Positions 41,975 to 50,542 of a stretch of DNA of 64,000 nt are shown here, piece after piece. The translations under genes and the position numbers were made by a program. The stretch's first letter is position 1; each line of letters opens with the position of its first letter. The notes under the pieces were generated by a model. That model worked only from the letters and a program-made list of their open reading frames with translations, searched no databases and had not been told where the DNA came from. Origin of the DNA: Hymenobacter sp. DG01 (GTDB lineage Bacteria > Bacteroidota > Bacteroidia > Cytophagales > Hymenobacteraceae); NCBI RefSeq assembly GCF_006352025.1, contig NZ_CP040936.1, positions 4,032,001 to 4,096,000 of the forward strand. The letters run 5' to 3'.

Positions 41975-43105
41975 ATGAACAATACCCTCAAAGCCACCGC
42001 CGGTTATTCCATCGAAGAAGGCAACGCCGCTTCTAAAAATGCCTACCACTGGGCTCAGAAAACCTTCTCGACCCGTGCCGGCAAGCCCGGTGAGCCAGCC
42101 CAGGATCTGGCGGGCGGCTTCTCCAACGAAATCCGGTTTGGTAGTGAGCGACTGGGCATCGGCTCCGACGGCATCGGGACGAAGATTGAGGTAGCCGAGC
42201 GCCTGGACCGCTACGACACGCTGGGCTACGACCTGATTGCCATGGTGGCCGACGACCTCATTGTGGCCGGCTTCGTGCCCACCAACCTCTCCAATATCAT
42301 CGACGTGAATACGCTCAACTACGAGGTAGTAGATGAGCTCATGCGCGGCCTGCACGACGCGGCCCAGTTCAGCCAGATTGCCGTAACGGGTGGCGAAATT
42401 GCCGAGCTGGGTAACCGCATTGGGGGCTACCCCGGCGCTAAAATGAACTTCAACTGGTGCTCAACGGCCGTGGGCGTGCTACACCCCAGCCTAGAGCGGC
42501 CCCTAAGCGGCGCCAACGTGCGCGCCGGGCAGGCCGTGGTAGCGCTTCGCTCACCTTCCTTCCGCTCCAACGGCTACTCCCTGGCCCGCCGCGCCCTCAC
42601 CAAAGCCTTCGGTGAAAAGTGGCACGAAGCACCTTACGAGGCAGCAGAAGGAAACGAAGCAGGCAGTCAGCAGTTGACCGCCAGCAACGCCAAAACCTGG
42701 GGCGAAGTCATGCTGGCGCCCTCCCTGATTTTCTCGCCTGGTGTGGCGGCCGTGCTGGATGCCGGCCTGCCCCTGCACGCGGCCGCCCACATCACGGGCG
42801 GCGGCATTGCCGACAACTTCAAGCGCGTGCTTAAGAATGGGGTAGGAGCGGAGCTGACCAACCTGTTCGAGCCCCTGCCCGCCATGCAGCAACTGGCCGA
42901 GCTGGCCGGCATCACGCCCCAGGAAGCCTACCTCTACTGGAACATGGGCAACGGCATGCTCCTCGTCACCAACGAAGCCCAGGCCGAAGCCGTAGCTGAA
43001 ACCCTACGCAACCACGGCTACCAGGCCCAGGTGGCGGGCCACATCACCCCGGAGCCCGGCGTTACACTGCATGTCGGTGCGGGTGAGCTGCGCTACGAGG
43101 GGTAA
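41975..43105 (+). CDS. purM: Phosphoribosylformylglycinamidine cyclo-ligase (AIR synthetase)
   Basis: The 376-residue enzyme closes the imidazole ring of FGAM using ATP. It belongs to the PurM/SelD fold: RLGIGSDGIGTKIEVAERL, YDLIAMVADDLIVAGFVPTNLSNIIDV, VTGGEIAELG, FRSNGYSLARRAL, AAAHITGGGIADNFKRVL and YLYWNMGNGMLLV. It is somewhat longer than the common 345-residue form, with a variable insert around residues 215-235 (EAAEGNEAGSQQLTAS). It is the last gene of the pur block; a family-B palindrome with a T-tract 20 bases later probably ends the transcript. Confidence 0.93.
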   Translation: MNNTLKATAGYSIEEGNAASKNAYHWAQKTFSTRAGKPGEPAQDLAGGFSNEIRFGSERLGIGSDGIGTKIEVAERLDRYDTLGYDLIAMVADDLIVAGFVPTNLSNIIDVNTLNYEVVDELMRGLHDAAQFSQIAVTGGEIAELGNRIGGYPGAKMNFNWCSTAVGVLHPSLERPLSGANVRAGQAVVALRSPSFRSNGYSLARRALTKAFGEKWHEAPYEAAEGNEAGSQQLTASNAKTWGEVMLAPSLIFSPGVAAVLDAGLPLHAAAHITGGGIADNFKRVLKNGVGAELTNLFEPLPAMQQLAELAGITPQEAYLYWNMGNGMLLVTNEAQAEAVAETLRNHGYQAQVAGHITPEPGVTLHVGAGELRYEG

Positions 43106-43125
43106 GCTTTCTATTCCAGAATAAG

Positions 43126-43218
43126 AAAGAGCGTCCTGCTGAGCTTGTCGAAGCATCTCTACCGCGCCGTATGGTTCGGTAGAGGTGCTTCGGCAAGCTC
43201 AGCAGGACGCTCTTTTTA
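43126..43218. repeat. REP-like palindrome, family B, copy 2, likely terminator of the pur operon
   Basis: Arms of about 37 bases (43126-43162 and 43178-43217, containing CCTGCTGAGCTTG and its complement, with only one or two mismatches) form a very long hairpin followed by TTTTTAG. The core matches copy 1 at 30514-30608. Confidence 0.88.
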
Positions 43219-43240
43219 GAGTTGGATGTTACTGCGTTTC

Positions 43241-43456
43241 TTATGCCGCAACCGGCTCAATATCAAACCCCGCCTGCGATACGGACTTCATAATCAGCTC
43301 CGGAATGGGGTTTTCGCCTTCCACCGTGAGGATTTTTTCGGGGCTGTTTGTGTCTACGCTCCACTTTTCCACGCTGGCTTCAGCGTCGAGGAAGGGCGTG
43401 ACGGCGCGCACGCAGTTAGCGCAGTTGATGCTGGTCTTGAATTTCAGAGTTGACAT
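43241..43456 (-). CDS. Heavy-metal-associated (HMA) domain protein
   Basis: The 71-residue protein is a single ferredoxin-like HMA domain of the CopZ/Atx1 type. The metal motif is INCANC (Cys12, Cys15), followed by VRAVTPFLDAEASVEKWSVD, ILTVEG and IMKSVSQAGFDIEPV. It likely binds or passes Cu(I) in the cytoplasm, although Asn in the motif differs from the common MxCxxC. The ATG at 43456 is chosen because the domain begins immediately; longer readings lack coding character. No copper ATPase is adjacent. A -7 box lies at 43537. Confidence 0.87.
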   Translation of the reverse strand: MSTLKFKTSINCANCVRAVTPFLDAEASVEKWSVDTNSPEKILTVEGENPIPELIMKSVSQAGFDIEPVAA

Positions 43457-43536
43457 GATGGGTAACGGTTGGAGCCGCAGTGGCAGGTAGGAAAATTGCC
43501 AGCGGCGGGTGAGTTGCTGTAACAACGGATACAGAG

Positions 43537-43544
43537 CAAAAGTA
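43537..43544 (-). promoter_or_regulatory. -7 promoter box of the HMA gene
   Basis: On the minus strand TACTTTTG matches TAnnTTTG; start expected near 43530, about 75 bases before the ATG. A CTG rather than TTG is found at the -33 spacing. Confidence 0.5.
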
Positions 43545-43631
43545 GCTGCTGGTACAGTCCTGGCAGGTATAGGCTTTTGACGAAGGAGTGCAGAGTTTTG
43601 CCTTATTTCAGGGCCTATATCATATCCTGGC

Positions 43632-44330
43632 ATGAAGCGATACTTTATCAACCAAGAAGGAGAGGCCAACAAATTCTGGAATATCGAAATTGACGGTTCA
43701 GCCTATACCGTGACCTTCGGTAAGGTTGGAACGAAAGGTCGGGAAAGCCACAAGGTATTCAGTGATGCTTCTGTCTGTGCAGTGGAAGTGGCAAAGCTAA
43801 TGCAAGAGAAGCAGCGTAAGGGCTATCAGGAAATAGAAGGAAATGCGCCTGTTCCTGAAAAAAAGGCAGCTGCGTATCGACCAATGGACGAGGCGCTGTT
43901 CTGGGAGATTTTAGATTTATTGAATTGGAAGAAAGCTGGCAATGATGACGCAGTGCTGCTGCCGGCCGAAAAACGCTTAGCCGCGCTACCTCTAGAGGAT
44001 ATTTTCGCTTTCGAAGACATCTTGGCCGATAAACTCTATCAGCTAGATGGCGAGAAGTATGCCGCAGCCTGTTATCCAGGAGAGGATATCCGGGCTATTT
44101 CAAGTGATTCTTTTCTCTATGATAGGTGCAGTGTACTTTGTAATGGCCCCGGTTTCTACGACGCCGTTCTGCAAGACCCTTCTAAATGGCCTATTGGGTT
44201 AGAGTTCGAAAGCCTTCTGTTCTTAGCAGGCAAAGCGTACACCCGAAAAACTAAGCAAGAAGATTTCCCGCATAGCACCCGCGTTTCCTATGAAACCGGA
44301 AGTAATACGGCTGGGTGGCCTTCCACATGA
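43632..44330 (+). CDS. WGR and DUF4240 domain protein
   Basis: The 232-residue protein starts with a WGR domain (about 1-70: KRYFINQEGEANKFWNIEI, YTVTFGKVGTKGRE), a module that binds nucleic acid ends in PARPs and related proteins. A DUF4240 domain follows from about 85 (MDEALFWEILDLLNWKKAG, LEDIFAFEDILADKLYQLDG, DRCSVLCNGPGFYDAVLQDP). This combination is known in bacteria but has no assigned role. The gene is AT-richer than its neighbours and has a TTTTG motif about 36 bases upstream. It is divergent from the HMA gene and convergent with pncB. Confidence 0.85.
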   Translation: MKRYFINQEGEANKFWNIEIDGSAYTVTFGKVGTKGRESHKVFSDASVCAVEVAKLMQEKQRKGYQEIEGNAPVPEKKAAAYRPMDEALFWEILDLLNWKKAGNDDAVLLPAEKRLAALPLEDIFAFEDILADKLYQLDGEKYAAACYPGEDIRAISSDSFLYDRCSVLCNGPGFYDAVLQDPSKWPIGLEFESLLFLAGKAYTRKTKQEDFPHSTRVSYETGSNTAGWPST

Positions 44331-44347
44331 TAAGTTACCCACCTGAT

Positions 44348-45835
44348 TTACGCCGGCCGCAGCGGGCGTTTCTCCAGAATCAGGTTGGTGCGGAAGGTGT
44401 TCAGGGTTTCCTCCAGGCCTACGGGGTAGGTGTGGGGGTTGAGGAAACGGCGGATGCTGGGGTCGAGGCTGAGGACTTCACGATGGGCGCGGTTGCGGCT
44501 TTCCTGTAGGGTAGGCAGCTGGTGTACCAGTTCGCCGCGGCGGAAAATGGGTTCCAGCAGCTCCCGGTAGGTAGCATCGGGGCGCACGGGGCGGCGCCGG
44601 GTAGCATCCACGGGGTCGATGATGGTGAGGCGCTCGGGCAGGGGCTCAGCGGTGTTGTAGAGCATGTCGGCGCGGGGCTGCCCATGTTCGTTTTCGTAGC
44701 GACGCACCTGCAGAATACCGGGGATGCTGGTTTTGGCCAGCTGCTCCGAGAGCTTGATAGTGAAGTCCCAGCCCGAGTCGTCGGATTTGCGCAGGGCGGC
44801 CATCTTGTACACCCCACCCAGGGCGGGCTGGTCGTAGGCGGTTACTAGCTGCGTGCCAATGCCCCAGGTATCAATTTTGGCGCCTTGTAGCTTAAGACTT
44901 GTGATGAGGTTTTCTTCCAGGTCGTTGCTGGCCACGATGCGTACGTTCTCGAAGCCGGCCTCATTTAGCAAGGCCCGGGCTTCGCGGCTGAGGTAGGCCA
45001 GGTCACCGGAGTCGAGGCGGATGCCACCCAGCTCGTGGCCGTTGGTGCGTAGCTCACGGGCTACTTTAATGGCGTGGCGCACGCCTTCCAGCGTGTCGTA
45101 GGTATCTACCAGGAATACGGAGTCGTCGGGGAAAGCCTTGGCGTAGGCCGTGAAGGCCTCTACCTCATCCTCGAAGGCCATAACCCAGCTGTGGGCGTGG
45201 GTGCCCTTTACCGGGATGTTGAAGCGCTGCCCGGCCAGTACGTTGGAGGTAGCATCGACCCCGCCCAGGTAGGCGGCGCGACTGGCGCTCAGGCCCCCAT
45301 CGAAGCCCTGGGCGCGGCGCAGCCCAAACTCCAGTACCGTATCGGAGCCGGCCGCCTCCCGAATGCGGGAGGCTTTGGTGGCAATCAGGGTCTGGAAATT
45401 GACGAGCGTAAGCAAGGCTGTTTCTACCAGTTGCGCCTGCAGCAGCGGGCCCTGCACCCGAATCAGAGGCTCGTTGGCAAACACCACCGTGCCCTCGGCA
45501 ATGGCGTCCACGTCGCAGGTAAACTTCAGCTCGCGCAGATAGGCCAGGAACTCCTGCGGGAACATGGCCCCACCCTTGGCGCTCTTCAGGCTGCCCAGAT
45601 AAGCGAGGTCGTCGTCGGAGAAGCGCAGGTTCTCCAGAAAATCGACGGCGTAGGCCAGGCCGGCCGCTACGGCGTAGCCCCCGCTGAAGGGCGGGCGGCG
45701 GAAGTAGAGGTGAAACACGGCCTCGCGGTCCTGCATACCCTGTTGCCAGTAGCCATAGGCCATGGTAACCTGATAGAGGTCGGTGAGGAGGCTGAGCGAA
45801 GGGGCATACAGGCCGGAAAGCGGAGCAGAGTTCAT
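44348..45835 (-). CDS. pncB: Nicotinate phosphoribosyltransferase
   Basis: The 495-residue cytoplasmic enzyme makes nicotinate mononucleotide from nicotinate and PRPP, feeding the NAD salvage pathway. Family blocks include LLTDLYQVTMAYGYWQ, AVFHLYFRRPPFSGGYAVAAGL, VLEFGLRRAQGFDGGLSASRAAYLGG, the GTHAHSWVMAF phosphate region and LGGIRLDSGDLAYLS. The C-terminus has LIDPVD-like TIIDPVDATRRR. The ATG at 45835 (MNSAPLSGLY) is preferred to an upstream TTG. It is convergent with the WGR gene (17-base gap) and appears monocistronic. Confidence 0.95.
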   Translation of the reverse strand: MNSAPLSGLYAPSLSLLTDLYQVTMAYGYWQQGMQDREAVFHLYFRRPPFSGGYAVAAGLAYAVDFLENLRFSDDDLAYLGSLKSAKGGAMFPQEFLAYLRELKFTCDVDAIAEGTVVFANEPLIRVQGPLLQAQLVETALLTLVNFQTLIATKASRIREAAGSDTVLEFGLRRAQGFDGGLSASRAAYLGGVDATSNVLAGQRFNIPVKGTHAHSWVMAFEDEVEAFTAYAKAFPDDSVFLVDTYDTLEGVRHAIKVARELRTNGHELGGIRLDSGDLAYLSREARALLNEAGFENVRIVASNDLEENLITSLKLQGAKIDTWGIGTQLVTAYDQPALGGVYKMAALRKSDDSGWDFTIKLSEQLAKTSIPGILQVRRYENEHGQPRADMLYNTAEPLPERLTIIDPVDATRRRPVRPDATYRELLEPIFRRGELVHQLPTLQESRNRAHREVLSLDPSIRRFLNPHTYPVGLEETLNTFRTNLILEKRPLRPA

Positions 45836-46035
45836 GCAAAGCAACGGTTGAGACGCCGTAGCTTACGCAGAATATTTGGATCCGTCGGTGCTTTGCTCGG
45901 GCATGCGGCCCAGATAGGTACCGACACGCCCTTGCCGACTCCCGAAGATACCCAGGCTTAGAACTGCCGGGCCTGATGGAGACTAGCTACTTGGCGTGGC
46001 CGTGCGGGAGTACGTGTTTTTGCGGATAGGCGCTA

Positions 46036-46392
46036 CTAATGAGAAAGTGGAAGCTGGGTGCGGCAGTAGCGCTCCGCATCGAGCAGAGACGGTACCACCG
46101 GCGGGCAAAGGGCGGCAGGCAGGCGGGTAAGCAACTGGCCGGCCGAGTCGCCGAGGTGGCAGAGCACCAGCGGAATCTGGCGTTCCTGCAGCCGCCGGTA
46201 GTAGCGCACCAGCACGCGCAGGGTGGCAAAGGAAAGGTTGTGCAAATGGCTGCAGTCAATCCAGATGCTGGGCTTGCCACTGCGGCTGGCGTGCCGCAGC
46301 GCGTAAGAAAGCTCCGCCCCTCCCGTCGGCTCATCATCATCAGCCAGAATCAGCAGGTAGCTTTCTGGCAATATCTCGCGGTACACTTCCAT
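46036..46392 (-). CDS. STAS-domain protein (anti-sigma factor antagonist-like)
   Basis: The 118-residue protein has a compact alpha/beta layout with a STAS-like core: SYLLILADDDEPTGGAELSYALRHAS, then KPSIWIDCSHLHNLSFATLRVLVRYYRRLQERQIPLVLCHLG. The D-C-S-H-L-H-N-L-S-F-A-T segment is where anti-sigma antagonists carry their phospho-Ser, and Ser residues are present. It may take part in a partner-switching or MlaB-like role; no kinase partner is adjacent, though a LuxR-type regulator lies divergently upstream. A TTG start at 46422 is possible; the ATG at 46392 is preferred. Confidence 0.68.
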   Translation of the reverse strand: MEVYREILPESYLLILADDDEPTGGAELSYALRHASRSGKPSIWIDCSHLHNLSFATLRVLVRYYRRLQERQIPLVLCHLGDSAGQLLTRLPAALCPPVVPSLLDAERYCRTQLPLSH

Positions 46393-46719
46393 GGGCAGCA
46401 CACTAGCTAAAAAATGAAGCAACCAGCGCTAAAAAAGCATTAAGGCGTTTTCAGCAAACTGTTTACAGCTTCGGAAAAAGTATTCAAATATACGGTGGGT
46501 AGCAAGTAGGGTAATGGGGTAAAACACTGATTTATAAGTAGGTGAATACACGTAGCGCGCTGCGTGCCGGTAATCTCCACCAGGTTGCGGCGGTGCGGAG
46601 GGTGCCGCTACAACGGCCGTGTGCTACCCTTTGCAGCAGCCTTCAGCTTACTTATTGCGTAGTATTGCCGGGCCGCAGGAGCGCGGTTCCGTACTGCTGA
46701 GTTTGAACCGACCCTCTCT
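46393..46719. other. Divergent promoter region
   Basis: This 327-base spacer separates the STAS gene and the LuxR-type regulator. It is AT-rich at 46430-46500 and holds a TATATTTG -7 box on the minus strand (46485-46492). A TTTGCAGC stretch and AT-rich block at 46630-46665 may serve the rightward gene. No gene or repeat is seen. Confidence 0.5.
46485..46492 (-). promoter_or_regulatory. -7 promoter box of the STAS gene
   Basis: TATATTTG on the minus strand fits TAnnTTTG, about 93 bases before the ATG at 46392. The -33 element is weak. Confidence 0.45.
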
Positions 46720-47403
46720 ATGATTCGCGTAATGCTTGCTGATGACCACGCCATTCTGCGGGAAGGCATTCGGGCCATCCTGTCACAGGAGCCCGATATG
46801 CAGGTGGTGGGTGAGGCTGAAAATGGGCAGGCGTTGCTGGAGCTGCTGGCCGTTATTCCGGCCAACGTCGTGCTCATGGACGTGAATATGCCCGTGCTGG
46901 ATGGCTTCGCGACGATGGGCATCCTGCGCAGCCGCTTTCCCGAAGTGCGCGTGCTGGTACTCTCCATGCTCGACCACGAAAACTACGTGTACCGGATGCT
47001 GCAGGCCGGGGCCCTGGGCTACGTGCTCAAAACCTCCGACACCACCGAAATTACCTATGCCATTCGCACGGTGGCGGCGGGCCGGCAGTTTCTGTGCACC
47101 GAAATCGGCCTGAACCTGTTGTACCGCTCCGTGCAGCGCCCATCGGCGGTCCCTGAAGCAACTGAAGCCCTGCCGGCCTACAGCATGGCCTTGCACCGCA
47201 GTGATGCCATTGATCTATCGGGGCGGGAAATGGAGGTGCTGAAGCTGATTGCCGAAGGCCTGACCAACGCCGAGATTGCCGAGCAGCTGTTTGCCAGCAA
47301 GCGCACCATTGAAACCCACCGCCAGAACATCATCGAGAAAACCCAGGCTAAAAACACGGCCGCCCTCATCCGCTACGCCATGAGCCACGGGCTGATAGAG
47401 TAG
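46720..47403 (+). CDS. NarL/FixJ-family response regulator
   Basis: The 227-residue protein has a receiver domain (DDH at 8-10, phospho-acceptor Asp54 in VVLMDVNMPVLDG, conserved Lys in YVLKTSD) and a LuxR-type helix-turn-helix (LSGREMEVLKLIAEGLTNAEIAEQLFASKRTIETHRQNI, about 165-205). It should bind DNA when phosphorylated. No histidine kinase lies next to it, so it is an orphan in this window. A palindromic repeat starts a few bases past its stop. Confidence 0.93.
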   Translation: MIRVMLADDHAILREGIRAILSQEPDMQVVGEAENGQALLELLAVIPANVVLMDVNMPVLDGFATMGILRSRFPEVRVLVLSMLDHENYVYRMLQAGALGYVLKTSDTTEITYAIRTVAAGRQFLCTEIGLNLLYRSVQRPSAVPEATEALPAYSMALHRSDAIDLSGREMEVLKLIAEGLTNAEIAEQLFASKRTIETHRQNIIEKTQAKNTAALIRYAMSHGLIE

Positions 47404-47413
47404 CGGTAAAGTG

Positions 47414-47489
47414 GTGAATGAGTGATTGAGCGGATTTGATGTTCTGACAGCGCAAATCCCATGTTAAACTCACTCAATCACTCTTTCAC
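47414..47489. repeat. Imperfect palindrome after the regulator gene
   Basis: GTGAATGAGTGATTGAG at 47414-47430 pairs with its near complement at 47473-47489. The GTGAATGAGT end resembles the outer ends of family-A repeats. It could act as a terminator. Confidence 0.65.
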
Positions 47490-47503
47490 TATTTCACCTC
47501 TTG

Positions 47504-47575
47504 TAGCCGCGGCGGGAATCGAACCCACATCTAAAGTTTAGGAAACCCTTATTCTATCCGTTGAACTACGCAGCC
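47504..47575 (-). tRNA. tRNA-Arg(CCT)
   Basis: On the minus strand a 72-base cloverleaf forms: acceptor GGCTGCG with CGCGGCT (two G-T pairs), D-arm GTTC...GAAT, anticodon loop TTCCTAA with anticodon CCT, T-arm GTGGG-TTCGAAT-CCCGC, discriminator A. The anticodon stem contains two G-T pairs. CCA is not encoded. Confidence 0.9.
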
Positions 47576-47705
47576 AGTAGTTGGGCACTGGCACAAAGTT
47601 ACGCCGAAAGCAGCGCCTCCCCAAACCCGTGGGAGCCATGGCTATGCACAGCTGCCCCGCGTAGCCTATCTTGTTTTGTCCTCACTGTTTTTCTTTTCAG
47701 GCTTC

Positions 47706-48866
47706 ATGGGTTTACTGGACGACTTGCGGGCTGACCGGCGGGTAGCGGGCACGGGGCCGCATCCTGGCCCCGATAAACAAGTGCCCGCGCTGCTGCTGAT
47801 ACCGGATATCAGTGGCTTTACGCGCTTTATTGAGGAATCGGGGAGCCCGCAGGCCCCGTTTCTGGTGGCTGATCTGCTGGAAATTCTCATCGAAGCCAAC
47901 ACCCTGGGTCTGCAGGTAAATGAAATCCAGGGCGACGCCGTGCTGTTTTACCGGCTGGGGCCGCCGCCGCCGGTAGCCGAGCTGGTGCGCCAGTGCCGCC
48001 GCATCTACCTCGATTTTCAGAACTACCTGCGCCTGGTGGCACGCGACACGGGCTCGGAGCTGGCCGCTGCCCTGCACGAACTGGCCCTGACCCTTAAAAT
48101 TGTGGTGCACTACGGGCGGGTGAGCGTGGCCCGCATTCGGGAGTACACCAAGCTGATGGGCCGCGACGTGATTGTGGTGCACCGCCTGCTCAAAAACAAC
48201 GTCACGGGCTCGGAGTACGTGCTGCTCTCGGCGGGCTACGTAGCTACCCAAAGCCCCGCCGCCCTGGCCCAGGCTTTTTCCTGGACGCGCCTGCTGCCCG
48301 GCGCCACGTACTACGAGTACCTGGGCGAAACACCCTACCACTACGCCAGCCTCTCGCCCCTGCGCCTGCTGCTGAGCACCCCGGAAATTGACGACGACGT
48401 GCCCCCGGGCCGTGGTTGCGCCCTGAAGGTGCGGCGGGCCCTGCGCATTCCGGCTCCGTATGCCCTGCGCGTTATCACCAACTTCCGCCTGCGCCCCCGC
48501 TGGATGGAGGGCGCCACCTCCGTACACTATGACGTAACCAAGGTCGGCCGCCTGGGCACCAGCTACAAGGTGGATGTGTTTGGGGGCCAGATTGATTTTC
48601 AGGCCGTGCAGCAGTTCGAGGATGAAGATGGGCGCCTGGAGTACGTGGAGAAGATTTCGCACTTCCGGCTTTTTCCGAATACTCTGCTGTTCTATTCTAT
48701 TGAGGCTGTAACCGCCCATGCGTGCCTTGTGACCATGGAGCTGCGCTACGGCCACATTGCCAGCGCCAGCCGCGTTATCCGGTTCGGGCAGCTGCGGCGT
48801 TTGCACCGGTTTCTGGGCCGCTCCATGCGCGGGCTTGCGCAACTGGCGGAGCCGGCCCTGAAGTAG
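47706..48866 (+). CDS. DUF2652 protein: class III cyclase-like domain plus SRPBCC-like domain
   Basis: The 386-residue cytoplasmic protein has an N-terminal domain (about 25-185) resembling class III nucleotidyl cyclases. LLIPDISGFTRFIEE supplies Asp34 and VNEIQGDAVLFY supplies Asp77, the two metal-binding Asp positions. KIVVHYGRVSV and KLMGRDVIVVHRLLKN follow, keeping Arg160 but with Ile156 where cyclases have Asn. The base-selecting positions read Glu73 and Lys149, unlike adenylyl cyclase (Lys, Asp). The C-terminal half (ALRVITNFRLRPRWMEG, YKVDVFGGQIDFQAV) looks SRPBCC-like, a ligand-binding fold. It is convergent with an HD-PycTM gene. Catalytic activity is unproven. Confidence 0.8.
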   Translation: MGLLDDLRADRRVAGTGPHPGPDKQVPALLLIPDISGFTRFIEESGSPQAPFLVADLLEILIEANTLGLQVNEIQGDAVLFYRLGPPPPVAELVRQCRRIYLDFQNYLRLVARDTGSELAAALHELALTLKIVVHYGRVSVARIREYTKLMGRDVIVVHRLLKNNVTGSEYVLLSAGYVATQSPAALAQAFSWTRLLPGATYYEYLGETPYHYASLSPLRLLLSTPEIDDDVPPGRGCALKVRRALRIPAPYALRVITNFRLRPRWMEGATSVHYDVTKVGRLGTSYKVDVFGGQIDFQAVQQFEDEDGRLEYVEKISHFRLFPNTLLFYSIEAVTAHACLVTMELRYGHIASASRVIRFGQLRRLHRFLGRSMRGLAQLAEPALK

Positions 48867-48936
48867 AAGGAAAGCAGTGGCATGGCAAGCCCGGCCCGGC
48901 TGCCCGCGCTGCCCGAAACCCTGCCCCCTGATAAGT

Positions 48937-48983
48937 AACAAGCCCTTCCCACCAGCATAGGAGGGAAGGGCTTGTTGTGTTTT
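48937..48983 (+). terminator. Intrinsic terminator
   Basis: AACAAGCCCTTCCC pairs perfectly with its complement across a 12-base loop, followed by GTGTTTTT. It lies between two convergent genes and could stop both. Confidence 0.88.
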
Positions 48984-49058
48984 TAAGGCTTCAGGGCAGA
49001 AGGGAGGGTAGCCCGCTCAGGCTGCAGCCTCCTTATAACTTAGACACCACTACAGCCG

Positions 49059-50300
49059 CTATACTTTGTACAGGAGCGCGATACCGAAGGACAGGGCCGT
49101 AAGAATAAGGCCCACCATGAAAATGGTGTAGCTCAGGCGCAGCAATCGGTACTTCTTCGTGAGCACGTCGCCGAGGTAGTAGATGTCCGTCACCATGTTG
49201 GTGTACAGGGCCTCCTTCTGACCCATAATCTCCGTCATGCCGTGCTGAAAGTCGTCGAGGCTGAGCTTGCTGAAGTTACCGAAGAACAGCAGGTTCACAC
49301 GGCGGTTGGTGGCAATCTGGGGGCTGCGCTTCAGCCACTTAAAGCTCGTGACATCGGGCTGGGCGCAGAGGATGGCCGTGATAACCGAGGCCAGGGCCGT
49401 AGCCAGCAGAATGCCCATGGGCACCGCAATAATGGGGTTACGGATCAGGCCCACATTGCTCAGGGCCGCCGTTTTGCTGCCCAGCTTTGCCCCGAAATAA
49501 GTGATAATCAAAGACATGAGCACCGCGTTCAGCGAAATCATCATGTTGGCCTTCTTATCGGCCATGTCCGAGAGCTTCATGTGGTTGCTGTACATGGTCC
49601 GGAACATGGTTTCGATGCCCCGCTTGGGCTCGGCGAAGGTGCCCTCGGCTTCCTCCGCCTTCTTCTTTTTCTTCTTCTCTGTTTTCTTAACCAGCTTGCG
49701 CTGCTCCTTCACGTTTTCCTTGAACTGGTCCTGGTAGCGCTCCTTGGCTGCTTTGGTGTAGTACTTGCCGGCCAGCAGAAAGGCCAGCTGCGTTTCGGCC
49801 CACTCCGGGTTCGAGTAGGTTTTGCCCAGCATGGCTTCCCATTCGGCCCGCAGCAGCTCGGCCTCAGCAAAGAAACTCTCGCGGCCCATGTTGCTCATGT
49901 CGGCATCTACCAGCAGCTGCTCCAGCTCCGTCTGGCGGGGCGCGTCGCGGTGGGTGGCCTTAATGAGGTTCTGCACCACTTCAATACGCTCGGAGGGGTA
50001 GCCCTGCTGCTGCAGCCACTCGGCGGCCATTTCCGCGCTGCGGAACTCGTGTCCGTCATAGACTTCGGTGTAGCCCACGTCATGAAACCAGGCCGCCAGC
50101 ACCAGCGCTTCGTGGTCGGCTTCGCTCAGGCCGGCCGCTTCGCCCAGGGCGCGGGCTTCCTTTACTACCGTGGCCGTGTGCTTAGGCGAGTGATACACGA
50201 GCTGGGCCGGCAGCTTGGCCTCCAGCAGCGTCTGCACATAGGCCTTGGCATTTTTAACGATTTCGGCTTTGGCCGGCTTCTGAATAAGAGTGGTTTCCAT
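49059..50300 (-). CDS. HD phosphohydrolase fused to a PycTM (Pycsar-effector-type) membrane domain
   Basis: The 413-residue protein has an HD domain (about 30-150) with His41, His73-Asp74 in AAWFHDVGY and Asp132 in LLVDADMSNMG, suited to hydrolysing phosphoesters such as cyclic nucleotides. A Lys-rich coiled linker (KKTEKKKKKKAEEAEG) follows, then the PycTM domain (DUF5706, about 225-413): RTMYSNHMKLSDMADKKANMMISLNAVLMSLIITYFG, a second helix pair and DDFQHGMTEIMGQKEALY. PycTM domains are membrane effectors of Pycsar defence that respond to cCMP or cUMP. The HD-fused form is common in Bacteroidota and may be housekeeping. The ATG at 50300 is preferred. Confidence 0.85.
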   Translation of the reverse strand: METTLIQKPAKAEIVKNAKAYVQTLLEAKLPAQLVYHSPKHTATVVKEARALGEAAGLSEADHEALVLAAWFHDVGYTEVYDGHEFRSAEMAAEWLQQQGYPSERIEVVQNLIKATHRDAPRQTELEQLLVDADMSNMGRESFFAEAELLRAEWEAMLGKTYSNPEWAETQLAFLLAGKYYTKAAKERYQDQFKENVKEQRKLVKKTEKKKKKKAEEAEGTFAEPKRGIETMFRTMYSNHMKLSDMADKKANMMISLNAVLMSLIITYFGAKLGSKTAALSNVGLIRNPIIAVPMGILLATALASVITAILCAQPDVTSFKWLKRSPQIATNRRVNLLFFGNFSKLSLDDFQHGMTEIMGQKEALYTNMVTDIYYLGDVLTKKYRLLRLSYTIFMVGLILTALSFGIALLYKV

Positions 50301-50542
50301 TAGCGGAGGGCAACAACAAAGAAACAACAGCGAGCGGCTGTTCGGCTTACAACGCGATTCGCGCCGTCGGGTTTTCGGGGCCTCAGTCCCAACCGTAGCC
50401 GAGCGAATTGCGTAGGGCAGCGCACCTACCCGCACCGGGCACTTCAGCCGTTACAGGTAAGTTTACCGTATTTCCTGAACATCCGTTCCCCTGCCTTGGT
50501 GCCCTGGCAAGCGCCGGGCTTTCCCGCTACTTTCTCTTTTGT

